From: Brugia malayi
Lineage: Eukaryota > Nematoda > Chromadorea > Rhabditida > Onchocercidae
Direction: 5' to 3'
Length of the DNA: 64,000 nt
NCBI RefSeq assembly: GCF_000002995.4
Contig: NW_025062475.1
Span: 4,502,528-4,566,527 of the forward strand
Every line of letters begins with the position of its first letter. Position 1 is the stretch's first letter. Below are positions 1 through 15,000 of this stretch, one piece after another. The notes under the pieces are model-generated. The model was not told where the DNA came from. It ran no database searches and worked only from the letters and a program-made list of their open reading frames with translations. The position numbers were made by a program, and so were the translations under genes.

Positions 1-210
1 TTTTCGTTTTCTCAGCCATCCAATTTAAGTTCTGCTCGCATTAGATTGGAAATATTGCTTGATAATTTTCTCTTCAGTTCAATTTGAAAAAAAAAAAAAT
101 TAATTTTGAAGACACTTGAACTAAAATGTTGAAATGTATCGCATAAATGCATTATTATTAATAGAAAAAACGAAATAAAAAAAATTAAATGTTAAACAAA
201 AACTAAAAAA

Positions 211-3200
211 TCAATTTAAAATCGAATTTTGAATATTGCCTTTAATAATAGTAATTAGACAATCACGATATGAACCATTGCATTCTTTATTAATGTCTTC
301 AATCAATTTTTTCTTATAACTTTTCATGTATGCTTCAGAGATTGTCGCAAGATCAATCTCAGATCGTGAAATTATCAGACGAATCAAATCACCATCTCTG
401 GTTTCGCTAGGATTCTGAAAAATGTTTAAATTGTTTAAAAAAGTTACGCAAGAGCATATCTTAATAGTTCAATCTTGGTAATCGATATCATTATATCATA
501 TCAGTATTATTTACCAGTTATCATATCCACTATTTTTATCATTACATTATATTAAATAACAATAAAAGACATATTAAGTGATTTATTTGATCCTATAAAG
601 TATCCTATAGATCATCCTATAAAGTAGCTTTAAAATTGATCCTAAATATTTTGAAATGATTTTTTAATTATAATTCCATGACGACATTGTGTAGAATGAA
701 AGCTCGATAATGCTACTGAAATATTACATTTGCCTTTTCACGATCACATGAACCTGTTTTACTTTATGTTTTTCATGCATTGGTTTATGAAATGATTGTT
801 TACTTAATAATAATAATAAAATTAACAATATTAATAATACCTTTAGTGAGCTATTAAGCAAATCAGCAAAGTATGAATTGCTATTTCGAGCATACTGAAT
901 TAATGCAAGCAATGCCTTCTTTGCGGGACCATTAAAATATTTCTGCAGGAGGAATATTATTAAAATAAATTAATTGATGGATTGCTTATTCCTATCCTTC
1001 TAATTCACAAACGTGTTAGTAATAGCAAAATTTTAAATATGCAAAATTGAATTGAAAAAATTTTTCGAATTCATTTAATAAAATTATCTAATTACTGAAT
1101 TAAGATACAAATAAATTGGAATTTTTTACTGGAAAATAAGTTATAAAAAGCATAATATTTACTTTTTTTATTTAGAAAATAAATTACTGTAAAAAAATTT
1201 TTTTTTAAAAAAAATTGTTATTAAAAAATAAATTATATTTCTTAGAAAATAAATTACATTTTTTTTAAAAAAAATTTTATTACTGGAAAATAATTTATAA
1301 AAAAAGCATGATAATTACTTGGGGGATTGAATAAATGAATATGATTATAATAACTGATCAGTCTACATATTCCAACTTTTTTAAAGTATTATTGATTTTA
1401 TTAGTTAAAAATTTTAATTTTATGAATTAGAACACATCTGTTATGTTATTTTTTAGCTATAATTTTTATTTTTTCTTTGAGATAACTACACGTATTGCTA
1501 TAGGCAAAATAAATATTGAATGAATAAATAGATATTTGATACCAAACTCTAAAGAATATAAATATTTATGCATATCAGAATATAATATTGCATCTATTAT
1601 ATCACAAATACTAATGAATTATTCATTTAAACGTTTTATTTATAAAATTATTTAATATTTAATTGTAATGATTTAGTACTTAAATGGTTTTTGAATTGCT
1701 AAGGATTAATTCACTCACAAATATATGCTTTTATTTAAGGACTTTATACGAAAATGTAATCTTGTAAGATTCAAACACTGTTTTTTTTTTTTTTTTAATT
1801 ATTATTCATTTAAAAGGCAAAGTGTGAGAGCAAACTTCAATGTCTTGTTCAATTTGACGTCCAGCAATTGTTGCATATTCTACGGTTAAAGTATTCAATT
1901 GATAAGTTGGAAGTGATCCGACGATAATTTTCATAGCTGTTTTATCAATTTTTTTCTTCTCACCCAATATTTTTTTCACTTCCTGTAAATAAACATACTT
2001 TTTAATTATTGACCATAAAATTAACATATCATCCTATGATTCAACACTATGTTGAAATACAATAAGATAACATTTATCAGTAATCTTATCACACACCAAC
2101 TTACTTGCTTAATTTTCTCCATATCAGTGCTGCTGCTGCTATTATCATTTGTTGCAATGATTGGCTTCTGTATGACAATCAACAAAATGTCTTTGAGGTC
2201 ACCACTTACACGTGTAGCTATATCATTTTCCAGTTTATTACCTAGTATAATCTGATATTCATTTTTGATCGCAGATAATTCCATGCTAGTTCGCAAGCAA
2301 AGAATTTCGATTAGTACAGATTCATTGATACTTGTTCCCTAGAATCAGTAATGCTAATATAATATTTAGCATTGTTTATTTGTGTTTATGCATGAAAAAT
2401 GAACTCATGGCAAAAATGGAAGAGATTCTTAACTGATACTACTAAACATACTGAGTTAATTAAATTGGAATAAGAAAAGATGGAAATGATGCAAATTTTC
2501 TGAAGTGAATAAAATTTAAAACAACTTGCAATCAATAAATAGAAATTTTGAAAATTAAGGAAGTTAAACTCAATTTTTTTTTTTTATAAATTAAAAAATG
2601 TATTACCAAAATTGTTAGTAGTAGTAATTACATGCATCACAAAGTAATATATTAATTTCAGAACAGTTAAAATTTTTTTCCAAAGCCCAACCAGTACTCA
2701 CTGTATTAAAGTATCGCATTGAAATATTCCAAACTTAGAAAATGAAATTATTATTATATACTACATATTTATTTATATGTAGAAAATATACATATGTATA
2801 TAATTTAAATTTAATCATTTCACTTTTAATTTAACCATTTCATTTTTGATTTTTAGATTTAAGTTTAGATTGAACAAAATGTTTGCATTTCTCATCAATT
2901 ATTATCTTCCCATATTTTTTTCTTCTGTAGCAGATATAATATAATTATGTGTAATAGTTTTGTATTAAATGAGACTAATTTAACGAAATTTTAATTTTGA
3001 ATCTAACGAAAAATTCACATTAATTGCTTTAACAAGTTGTAAAGTATCATATTTGGTTGGCGTTTCCATAAGTGCCAAAATGATATCTCTATAATCATCA
3101 GATAATCCATTCATTAAATCTATCATCAAATCCTTCTTATATTTTATCTTATACGGTGTTTTAATCTGAAAAAGAACATTTATTAAATTATTCCCTTAAA

Positions 3201-3693
3201 ATACAATAATAAAGAAAATTAAGAAAGGTGAAGGAAGGAGGAGAAATGAAAAAGAAGGGAAGAAATAAAATGAAAGAATAGAAATAAAAATTTAATTTTC
3301 TTTAAGCCAGATAAGTTAAGAGATAAGTGTATCACTTATCTCTTATCCTTTATCCATCTTAATACGAATTACTGATTGTATCAAAATGATCAATAATTAA
3401 TTTAATTTTGACTTACTTCCTATGAATTTAAATTCTAATATATGAAATATTGCATGTCATTTTCACTATCTTAAAATATGAATAAAATTTACATTAGCTT
3501 TGAAATTATTAACCAAAAATATTACCATTTGCCGCTGTGTGTTGTTAATTTGTGTAAGTATATGAAATATTTGAGTTTTACTGGCATCCGTTTTTGATGT
3601 TAATAATTTTGCCAACAAATCTGCCGCTTCATCATCATAAAATGGAAATTTGGCGCTGATTGTTCCACGATGTGCGCTATTTGTTGCCAACAT
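211..3693 (-). CDS. Annexin family protein, divergent calcium sites (6 exons)
   Basis: Exons, 5' to 3' on the minus strand: 3526..3693, 3019..3165, 2105..2338, 1836..1982, 841..942, 211..414. All junctions are phase 0 and give 333 aa. Four annexin repeats are visible: repeat 1 contains INNTQRQM; repeat 2 has LIEILCLRTSMELSAIKNEY; repeat 3 is degenerate; repeat 4 has [20 protein letters not shown]. Annexins are cytosolic proteins that bind acidic phospholipid membranes through calcium held by GxGT loops. Here that loop is replaced in every repeat (for example TSKTDASK in repeat 1, INGTSINE in repeat 2, NPSETRDG in repeat 4), so canonical calcium-dependent membrane binding may be weak. The first supported Met is at 3693, but the frame stays open upstream to an acceptor at 3734-3735, so an N-terminal exon may exist (see the candidate at 9453..9524). 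It is a tandem paralogue of 12092..15241. The family call is very secure; the precise start is not. Confidence 0.9.
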
Positions 3694-3733
3694 AATTCTT
3701 TGACAATTTTCAGTTGTTGATGAAGAAATTAAC

Positions 3734-6700
3734 CTAGCAAAAAAATTAGCAAATTTTTTTTAAATTAAATTGCTGAGTGCTTTCAATAATTTTTAAAGTG
3801 TTCTGAAATTCTTAAAATAATGCTTTTAAATATTAAATTACAGATTTGAGTGATAGAAGAAAACTATCGAAAAATTTTCTACTTTCTGAAAAGTATTAAA
3901 ATTTTGAGAAATAGAACTTCTGTTAGAGGTGATTTCTTTATTCATCAATTAAAATGAAAAAAGAAAAAGAAAGTTATTCTTCAATTTTTCTCACGTGATA
4001 TGAATTAACATTTGTAACTTCTAAAAAAGAGAAAAAAATGTGTACGATGTGAGAATTTTTAGAAAATTTATATCAAAGGTCATTTATAAAAGCAAAGAAA
4101 TGAATATGAATGAAGTGAAAAGCATAAGAATATGAAAAAAAAAAGTGCGATTGGTAGGAAATATCAACAGAAAATGTGAAATGAAGACGAATCACATTAA
4201 ATAACTTTTGATTAAACTTTGCTGATAAAAGCAATGCTAGGATTATTATTTTGATTAGCAGTAAACAACAAATTGAATTATAGAAACGGATGAAATCATT
4301 GGTTCAGTCAGTCATTAATCAGTCATTTGATAATGATAATAATTTCATATAATCAATTTATTTGTTCGGGGATTTTTTTTCCAGTTCATTTTCTAAATTT
4401 CAATTCAAAATTTTTCGTAAAGGATGAAAATTTATTCCATTTCCTTTATTTCATTGTTTAATATAACTACTGTTTTTCCAATAATTAATAGTATGAGTGT
4501 AAATTTAGTTTCAAATTAAGTTATCTTTTAAACTTCCATTGTCAATTATCATTTTACACATTATATTTATTCTTGTATTATTCATTTGGAAGCAAAAGTT
4601 TGATATTTTCATATTTTTTAAGTTTAATTGAATTCTCTATCTTATATTAACGGAATTTGGGTCGATAATAAAGGTAGATAATAAAAAGTCTCTAGAAGAA
4701 ATAACAAAAAAATTTTTCTTTTTTTTGGTTATAAAAAAATGAAAGTATTAGTATGATTTTAGGTATTTTATTTCCATTTTTATTAAATTGTCATAAACAA
4801 TTTTATTCGTTTTGATTACTAAATGTTTACGAAATTCCTTCTTATCTAACACATTATTCAATATCTCAAATTTTATTCAATTTTTTAAACTATAATAAGG
4901 TATTTTATTGCTTTTTTTCTTTTTGAAATAATGCACATTTTTTGCTGTTACTGATATCTGTCTTTTATTTATTTGTCAGCAATAACTGCAAATTTTCAAT
5001 AAACCAAAATATTGTTGTCACAATAAAATCAATTTCCGATTATTATTTATGTACTCTTAAATTGCAGTGCGTCAACGATAATTTATGAACATTTAGGAGC
5101 ATTATTCAAAGGAAATTTATTTCACTTCGTTTTTATTGTTTTGCGAATTTAAGAGAAAAATGAAAAGGCGAAAATCATTTGTTACTTATTGCTATTATTA
5201 TTTATATAATTAAACGATTCATTTAAGCTTTCTTTCATTTAATGTTATTATTACCATTATTATCACATTAATTAATAATGATTGATAACGATAACTAACA
5301 ATTAAAAACAATAAATATTATTGTCAATATTGTTAATTATTATTACTATTATTATTGCTAATATTACAAGTATTATTGTTCTAGCATTACAACTACTACT
5401 ATTGTTATTATCACTAATATTATTATTATTCTTATTATTACCATTGTTATAATTATTATTGTCATTACTACTATTGTCATTAATTATTGTAGGAAAAAAA
5501 TGATAGAAACCGATGTATAAATGAATGATATTATGAAGTTTTATTAATTGTGTGAGAAGTTATTTAAACTTAAAGAAGGAGAAACAATATAATAAAATGT
5601 AATAAATAATAAATATTTTGGAATATTTTTCAAATTATATGCCTTTCTCCTTCCCTGTTAAAACCTTAATTCTTATTAAAACATTTTTTACTTTAATACC
5701 AAAATTGTTGCTATTATTGCTAATTACTGTTATTAATTAATGTTATTATTACTATTACTAATTACTATATTATATTATTGTTGTTGTTAATTGTTATTAG
5801 TATTATTTCTATTATTACTGATTATTATATTAGTGATTTTTGAAGAGAAAAACAATCATTGATTCACTATTTATAGCTTTACTTGTTTTTTTTTAAAAAA
5901 AAAAAAAAAAAAACCTTTTTTCATTGAATGATCTTACTTTAATGGTGGTGGAAAATTTATTATTACTAATTATTCATCGAAATGAATTAAGAATGCTAAA
6001 ATACAAAATATTTTTAAATTTCTGTATTCAGATGAAAGATTATTACAATAATACCATAATGAATTAAAGCAATTAAGAAATGGGTAGATTTTTTATGAAT
6101 TTCTTTTTACTAATTAAACAATGATTGAATCAGTATGAATGCACGTAATCTTCTTCGCAATGATAAATTAATCAAATCTAACATTTCTCTCAGCCAACTA
6201 ATTTTTTGATCAAAATGTTAAGATATTCCTTTAAATTAATGATAGTATCAAAATTAAAATATATTAAAAGCATTCATTCCAGCAGTAATCTTTCATTGCT
6301 AACTAATATTTAATAAAAAATGATACGATATGTTATATTATTTGTATTGTTTATTGCATCAATGAGCAATAAACAGAGTTAAAAGTTTAAGACTAACTTT
6401 TTTTCTTTTCATTTTGCTATTTTTTATTAATGAATGTAGTTTTTTATGGGGTAATTTTTGTAATTTTCGTTATTTCATTATAATTTTTATTCATGCGTTT
6501 ATAAAAACAAAAATTTTTTTGTAACTGCATATTCTTTTATTTTTAATCTTTTTGTTTATTCTTGAATTTGCTTTAAATCTATTTTGAATTTGTGTTTTTT
6601 TTTTTTGTTTTCTTTTTTTTTTTGAAATGATTTTAGTCACAATTTAATAGATAATCATTAACAAATAATTAGCAAGCAAAGCAAATACTATCACTGGAAA

Positions 6701-9452
6701 AAATCTGGATGTAAATAATGGAATAATAGAATGATATAAGGAAGTGAGAAAAAAGGATTAACCAATTTGAATATCAGAAGAAATGATCGATCAACTGATA
6801 CAATCATTCTTTAAAAAAAAAAAGATAATATCGGAAATAAATATTTAGCGATTGAATTAGATTCATATAAAAATGCAGTGGGAAAGATGGATTCATACAA
6901 GAGAAGATGAATTTTTATAAGATTTGATAAAATGAGAGAAAAACAATGAAATTTAAAAGATGACAAAGTGGGATAAGGAATTCCTTCAAAGCTAAACTAT
7001 CCATATTTACTCGAGAGCAAGGGAAAAATGTAAAATGTTAATTTGCATGCTAATTTTCACAGATAAATTAAGTATGCAAAGAGAATAGCATATCCTATTT
7101 TTTTAGTCTGGAACTCGATAATTAAAAGAAATAGTATTTTAATTATTTTTGGAAAATACAACATGCCATTTACATAGAAATAAAGCGATATTTGATAAAT
7201 TTATTTTGCAACTAAAATCAAAATTTAAACCAAAGTCATTGGTATTATTCATAAAATGAAACAAAAACTTTTAGGCTATTCTTGAAATGTTATAAACAGC
7301 TGCAATAGCAATAGTATCATTAAATTAATTGTTGATTATCAGGTGTAATTATGGTATTAAATTCATTAGTTCAATTAATAAAGTAATTAAAAAATTTAGT
7401 GATGTTTAGATATGTTTGAACAATATTTTGAATAATTGTTAATTAAAGCAAAATGATAGGATTGATGATAAAAATAATAAAATTTGTTAACATTAAAAAC
7501 AGACATATAATATATGCATGTATGTAACATATATAACTGTGATAATAATGATGACATGATGATAACGATGATAACGATTGTATACAATACAACATATATA
7601 TAACTGAAATTATATATTATTCCCATTCATTTATGCTATTCGCTTACATAGCAATGTTAAATTTGAATTGATTACTGATAATAACAATAAAATTACTGAT
7701 AACAATACCAACAGTAACAAAAAACAATAATTATCTATCTTTTCGACAAAAATTTGCTTTATGTAATGCTATTTCATGATAAGTAATATTGTAATTTCCT
7801 ATGATTCACAATGTTTCCTACTGATTTTGATAAATTATTAAAGCAATAGTACCTAGGTAATAATGTATATTTCTTATGTTTTTTAAGTTAGACAATAAGA
7901 ATTAATGCTATTTCTTATGATAGAATAGAAGGCTTCAAATTATCGCTTATGAAATAATCATATTAAATATTTATTAAATTAAGTAGCAAGTTCTAACCTT
8001 TCAAAATAAATTTCTTTGGAAAGGTTAATATTTATAAGTTTGACAAGATACAAAATCGTTCTAATTAAAATTTAACTAATAAACTAAAGATTACACCAGG
8101 AAAAAAAAAGACGAAAACATGATTTTATTTGTTTGTTTTTTCTTTCTTTTTAATAAAAATAATGAAAAGTTAGATGGAAAATAAATTAGTTCAAAAACAA
8201 AATAAATTTTTCCAACCTTTTTTTTATTATCTTTTTTGTCCAATTTTAATTTTAATAGAAATTAAAAAAAAATAATAAAATGAATAAAAGTAATGGAAAG
8301 TGGATGAAATGAAAATAGAAAAAGTATTTTTCAATGGAATGAAAATGTAAAAATGATTGCTATCGATAATGTTTTAGTAACAAAATCTCCTTTCTCTCTT
8401 TTTTTTTTATCCTTTTTTTCTTCACTTTCCCATAATCGTTTTTTTTCTCAAATTTTTTCGGACTTTTTTTTTGTTCTTTTTTTCTTTTGCTGTTTTATTG
8501 ATGTGCAAATGTATTGAAGACTGAACACAATTCAAGATGACAAGTGCAGCGCTATCGAAAAGATTTTTATTTGAATAAAATAAATGAATGTTCAATTGTT
8601 AATGCCATCTGGCGATTCCTTTTTCTTTTTGGTAATGAAATCTTGCAAAATGTTAAAAGAGACAGGAAGGAATAGAGTAATAATTAATTATTTAGCTAAT
8701 GCTTATATATTTTAATTGACTTTTTTCTTTTTTGGATATAATTATTGGAAAAGAAAAGAAAGTAGAAGAATTTAGATGAAATTAGATATTGAAACTTTGA
8801 CACTGTCTAATTTTTTTTTTTTTCCACTGAAAAGGATCAAAGTAAAATTGAAGAAAAATTAACAGTTTAATACTAATTTATAGATGAAAAGATTTGAAAA
8901 TAATTTAAATACATAGCACTAATACAGTTAGTAATGTTCGTTTTTTCCTTTGAAAAAGAAAATATTGATTATATAATTTTGTAAACACTTTCTAGAATTT
9001 TTCACATTTTGCACCAAACTTTTTCCAAACTTTGATATTTAAAAAAAATTTTCTTTCAAAAATTTGAAAAGATTTGAAGAGACGAATTTTTTCTAGCTAT
9101 TTTCATTCACTTTTTTTTATTCATTATTTTGATTTAGTATTTTTAAAAATTCTATCTAATTTTTTTCTTCACCAAATTAGCTAAGAATAATGATACTATG
9201 TAATCAATTATCAATTTCAACTTATAATCAGATTTCAATGTTTACTTTTTTATAACCAAATGTATGATTGTACATTTAATCCATTAAAACATATGTTTTA
9301 TTACATTCAATAAAATATGTTAATTATTATAGAATAAAAAAAAAAAAAATTGAATATGAGATTTTAAATCGGAAATGGAAGTATTGAGAAAAAATATTTG
9401 AAGATGTGATTGTGTATTCATATTTATGTATTTACTACATAAAATTACTTAC
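3734..9452. other. Gene-poor interval / possible long first intron
   Basis: About 5.7 kb of AT-rich DNA with many poly-A/poly-T runs and ATT-type repeats, clearest at 5331-5490 and 5700-5830. I see no convincing exon on either strand. If the leader exon at 9453..9524 belongs to the downstream annexin, this whole stretch is its first intron; otherwise it is intergenic. Confidence 0.5.
5331..5490. repeat. ATT/ATC-rich trinucleotide low-complexity tract
   Basis: A run of imperfect ATT, ACT and GTT triplets interrupted by short unique bases. A similar shorter patch lies at 5700-5830. No coding potential is seen. Confidence 0.7.
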
Positions 9453-9524
9453 CACTGAAAGAATTTTAGTAAATTGTTTTTATCAGATTTATCAGAATCG
9501 TTGCTAATATTTGCACTGTTATAT
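9453..9524 (-). CDS. Candidate N-terminal exon of the downstream annexin
   Basis: A 72-nt open stretch on the minus strand lies between an acceptor (..TTCAG, AG at 9526-9525) and a strong donor (GTAAGT at 9452-9447). Read in the frame that continues into the annexin exon at 3733, it encodes a stop-free Asn/Asp/Ser-rich peptide ending LLKFFQ, and the junction codon becomes Trp (TG|G). The acceptor phase (ATAT after AG) matches the acceptor upstream of the other annexin start at 15293, which suggests both paralogues carry extra 5' sequence. The upstream exon supplying the start codon was not found. It could also be a chance open stretch. Confidence 0.35.
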
Positions 9525-10734
9525 CTGAATATTTGGTGTAAGTATAATGTTTAATATACCAATTAAATTAAATAAATAAGTTAGTTATATTTGCTAAACA
9601 ATTATTATGCTAATTTCATCCAATTTAGTGCAATTCAATTTAAATCTAATTCAATTCTAATCTATTTTCTGATGCAGTTACAATTATAATGATACAAATT
9701 TATATTATTAGTTTTTTCTTTTCAAATTATAAATTCAGTTTGATTGATCAGTGATGTATTTGATATAATTATTGTAATATTTACGTAATCATAAGTTATC
9801 AAAGAATTTGAATTTTCTTTTTAGCTTGCTGCATTTGCTTACTAATTTATAGAAATTTTCAAAGATAAATTATTTATTTCATTAGCAGTTAATTAGTTTA
9901 ATTATTAATTAACGACTAATTAGTTTAATTATTAATTAACATAAAGCAAGTTTGTTTTTTTTCATTCTTTTATTATTTAAAAGTAAAATATTTAAATCAG
10001 TTTAAATTTTAGGTTGATTTTATTGCAATTTTCTATATAAAAAGAAAAAGAAAAGATTCGAATAATTTGAATGGAAAAATCTAATTTTTTTTTCACACCA
10101 ATCTTGAATTGTACTAAAATTCAGACTGCAAAAGTAATTGCACCAAAATTTAAATAATAATAGAATGAAAAGATCACTGATCCAAAAATTTCGGCACTTT
10201 AAATTGGATTGCAATTTAAAGAATTGCAGGAAGTTTATGAAGGACTGTGCAACCACTCTACCTTATTTAATTCTGTTACTTTTAATTTCAACTTAAATTA
10301 AATTAGGACAATTTTCAGTAAGTATAAATCACAAGCAAATGAATGTGAACAGATTTTAACCTTTCTTTTTCTTTTATTTAAAAGGAAATAAAAGCGAAGT
10401 ACTGTAAAAAAGAAATATAAAATTTAAATGACGAAAGATATGTAAATTAGCATCTTCGTTAAATAAGTGTTAATGATAGTGGTAATAATAGCAATATTAA
10501 TAATTATTGTCATAGGGGTAAAAATGTTCGTAAATTTGGTGACATCATGAAATTTTATTATTGAACAAAAAAAAAGGAAATAAAACGAATGTGAAAAAAA
10601 GATGACAAAATTTGATTTCATTAATCCATGGAATGATTAAAAGCTATCGAGTTGGATAATTGACATTGTTTTAGCATATCATATACAATAGATAATTGCT
10701 TGTGATTATCACGATTTGTCAAATCATTTATTAT

Positions 10735-10921
10735 CATTGTTATTACTATTATTATTAATATTATTATTAATATTATTATTACTATTATTATTAATATTAT
10801 TATTACTATTATTATTAAGTACTGTAAAAAAGAAATGTAAGCTTTAAATGACGAAATTAGTATATGTAAATTGTTATTGTTATCATTATTATTATTACTA
10901 TTGCTATTATTATTATTATTA
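10735..10921. repeat. ATT trinucleotide tracts flanking a duplicated 55-bp segment
   Basis: ATTATT/ACTATT runs occur on both sides of a segment beginning AGTACTGTAAAAAAGAAATG, which also occurs with small changes near 10399. This suggests a local duplication associated with microsatellite expansion. Confidence 0.6.
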
Positions 10922-12024
10922 TCGATTTTCAGGAAGCTACCAGATCAAAATAATTTTCTGAATTACTTATCCAACAATATTATAGAAATTACTGAAATTA
11001 TTATGAAATTAATGGAGAAATTAAACTGAAAAACTGAGATTCGGAATTTTAATTTTATTTTAAACTTTACTATATACAAGGCAGAAAATTTGCAGCTTAT
11101 TATATGAATTATGTTCTTTTCATCTTCGAATTTACAACAGCTAAAAAAAAAATTGAATTTAGATAAAGCCAACAAATATCGTATCAGTAACCAAATGTAA
11201 TCGATATCAGCAGTTATAGTTATTTCAATAATACGTAGTGCAGTTGTTCTTTACAATATTTTGCTTTTAATTTTAAGCAGACTAATTCGTATAGCATACA
11301 GGTTTTTCTGCAACACTTACGTTTAATTACGTATCTGACGTAAAACAACACTACTAATAGACATCGCCGAATGATAGGATCGGAATTCTATTAATTCGTT
11401 TAAGTAATCAAACATGTCAAAACGTTTCTTAACCAGAAAAGAAGTTCCTTAATTTCTGATGAGGTTTTATCATTGTTGTTTTTTTCTCCTTTAACATAAT
11501 TTGCATTCTTTAATCTTATGAAAATACAAATAGATATTAGGTGCAAAGTGTTAAATAGATTTTCTGAAGGAAAATTTGTTTTCGCTTTTCTTCACTTAAA
11601 ACAAAGCAAATAAAAGATGCAAGAAAAAAATGTTATTATTAGAAAGAAAGAAGCAACAAAAATATTTTAAGAAATTATGATAAAATGTTGAAAAATTATA
11701 GTAAATTAATGAAATATTGCGATGAATTACGATAAAATATTGACAGATTATAATGAATTACGATGATAAATATGATTGTACTGCAATAAAGCGATTAGTA
11801 AAAAGAAAAAATTCAAAAAATACATTTGAAGCATTAATTAAAATACTGCAGAAATTATTTTAAATGTAATAATTATTAAAGTTCTAAATTCATTCATAAA
11901 TTTAGCAGTAATTTCAGTTTCAAAACAATAATTTCATTTTTAAACTATAATAAGGCTTCAAATAAACAAAGTTTAGAATGAAAGATATGATGTAATCATT
12001 TCCATAACTAAAGTATTAATCATA

Positions 12025-12030
12025 TTTATT
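12025..12030 (-). promoter_or_regulatory. Candidate polyadenylation signal of the upstream annexin
   Basis: AATAAA on the minus strand, about 60 nt beyond the stop codon of the annexin that ends at 12092. Position and sequence fit a canonical signal; the assignment is inference. Confidence 0.45.
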
Positions 12031-12091
12031 TATTTTTTGTTCCCTTATTGTTTGTTGCTATCATTAATGAATAATTAAGAGAAAAAATCAT

Positions 12092-15000
12092 TCAATTTCC
12101 TTTGATAATAACAATTAATGCATCACGGTACGGTCCAGAACATTCCGATTTAATCCAATCAACTAATGGTTTTTTGTACATTCTTTCAAATTCTTCTCGG
12201 ATTAATGCCAAATCAATTTCGGATCGTGAAACCACTATCCGTATCAAATGATGATCAGCTGTACCAAGACCCTAAATTGATAATAGATAATTTAAATTTT
12301 TTAAAAAAATTTACTATCAAATTTAAGATGATAATTTTTATGTGATTTTTCCATTAACATATTGATTTATTGATTTTAATGTAAACTGTATGTTTAGATT
12401 TAGTTTAATGTAATCATAAATTTTAGGAAACAAATATTTTTTATTAAGCAAAAAAGGAGAAATATTTTTTCTATATAAAGAAAAATGAATGCAATAAAAA
12501 GAATAATAAATTTCTTTATGATTCATTCATAGTTCCATTAATACTAACATAAATATATAAATCATCTAAATTGATAAATCGACATGACATATTATTATAT
12601 CAATATTGAAATAATAATCATATAGCTTAGAGGGATTTATTAAAGTAAAAATAAAAAAAAATCTAATTAAAAAATTTGGATACATAATTAAAAAAATCAC
12701 TTTTCGATAATAATAAAACTTTTTTTTCTGAAAACAAGTAATTATGCCATCAAAATAAAAAAATGTGAATATTTCATAAGTTTCACAAAGTATTAGAAAT
12801 TTTGAATCATTTATTACTTTTTAAAATTTTCACATTTTTATATAAGTTTATCAGTTTATTATCAGTAACGATAAGATTAAATAATAAATGATGAAATGAA
12901 AATTTTCTTTTTTTGATTCTTAAAAATACTAACTTACCTTCATAGCATCATATAATTGCTTAGCAAAGAAACGTGGCTTATTTTGAATACTATCAATTAA
13001 AGCTAAGTAAGCAATTTTTGCATCACCACTAAATACTCTCTGCAAATATAAGTGTAATTATACCTTTTCTTCTAGCTGCATAATTATTAATTAATAGAAA
13101 TAAAGTAGATACTAATGATTTATATAAATCTAATACCTGAAATGACTTTTCACTAATAATGTTTTTTACAGTTGCAAAAACATTTAAAAAAAAAACTTTG
13201 CTTGTGTCATATCAATTTACTTTATCTCACTTCAAAAATTTTCTATTTTCCATTTCTTTTTCTTTTTTTCTTTGATATACACCACAGAATACTTCATCCA
13301 TTGATACTATATAATGTTACTTCAAAATTGACCTTTATGCTTAAACTGAAGTAAAATGTTGATTTTTTTTTCAGATCAAAATGTTAACATAATATTATCT
13401 ATATAAATCATTGTAATAAACCAAGAATTGATTAAAGTTACTTTTAATTGCTAAAAAATTTCAAATGAACCTCAACAGCTGCCGTTAAAGGTTCACCGGT
13501 CATACTCTGATATTCACTGAATAGTTTTTGGATTTGCCGAAAATTATCCTGACTTAAGACCGTTTTGAAAGTTTCCTTATCCGGTTTCTCTTTTTTTTCC
13601 TTATTGCCAAACATTCGTTTTGCCGCCTTAAAACATCAAAAAAAGTGACTGAATTATATTCTTTTTTTTTTATTTAACATTAAAATAAAGCACTTGTCAA
13701 TTTTGTAAATTAATTTTCTATTTACTAAGATCATAAAAATTTTAAATCATAATTTTTGCTAATGTCTAAACAAACAAACAGTATCATTTTGATTTTAAAT
13801 AATTATTCATTATCATTAAAATATGAGAAGTGTTCTCATTATTCACAATAATTTACTACTTATTAACAATTATAAAGAAGCATTATATCGTATGCTAAAT
13901 TACTCATTAATTAATTATCTTATAAATTATTATTGTCATATCTTTCATTCTAAAATATTACTGTTTATATTGTATTATTTAAAGGAAAATCAACATATGA
14001 AAAAGAGCAAAGAATCCAAAAAAAAAAGAAAAAATTCAAACCAACTTCTCTTGCTTTCAAATAATTAACATTGTATGATCGATCACGACGAGTATTAAGC
14101 AATGCTAAGAGTAATTCTTTGAAATCACCGCTTGTATCACCAACAATATCACTTTCCAATGTTCTACCAAACTCATCCTTGTATTCATTTTTAATTGCAT
14201 TTAATTCATCATCATTTCGAGAGCATAGAATATCAATTAATGTTATTTCTGTTGTCCCCAAACCCTAAAAAGATTTAAAATAAAAGAAAAAATGAAAATT
14301 TAATTTGTTTCATAATTTGAAGTAAAAAAAAAAAAGATTTTTTTTAATTTTAAAAATAAATACATTGATTGCATTTCTCACTTCTAATTATTTTTACTTG
14401 AAAAAAATTTTTTCTTTTTTCTGATATGTAAATTTATATTCATACACATATATATTTATTAAAAGAATTAGTTTTATTTCAAAGGATAAAATAAAAAAGA
14501 AATTAAAAATAAAACTTATCACTAAAATATTTCACATCTTTAATTCGTACAAATAACTTTTATTTCATTAACCTTCATAGCTTTTTGCAGTTGCATAGCA
14601 TCATATTTAGTTGGTGTTTCCATTAATCCAATGATGACATCTTCAAAATCACCTGATAATTCCTTTTTCAGCTCATCAATCAAATCCTTTCCATATTTAT
14701 TTCTGTACGGCGTACGAATCTGAGAAATATTTTACAAAAAATAAACAAAAGCAAAATAAGAAAAAAGAAAATTCTGTTTCAATAAAAAAGAAAAAAACAA
14801 GAAAAAAAAAAACTGAAATTAACGTTGTGAAAATATTATTAATTATTCAATTTATTACAACAAAATTCTATTTTAACACATATTTGTCATTTTTATTTTT
14901 GAAAATAATGAATAATTTTTTAAAAAAATAATTTTAATGAACAACAAACAGATATGGTTTTTTTTTTAAAAAAAAAGAACTAAATGAGTAAAAGAATATA

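Larger units (their letters stand above)
9525..12091. other. Intergenic, AT-rich with ATT tracts
   Basis: No gene recognised. It contains ATT/ACT trinucleotide tracts at about 10735-10815 and 10871-10921, and a diverged direct repeat of about 55 bp at roughly 10399-10450 and 10817-10873. Confidence 0.5.

Noticed and set aside
11330..11380. Possible first exon of the downstream annexin (ATG..GTAAGT on the minus strand)
   Set aside because: The frame reaches a TAA before the only donor of the right phase.
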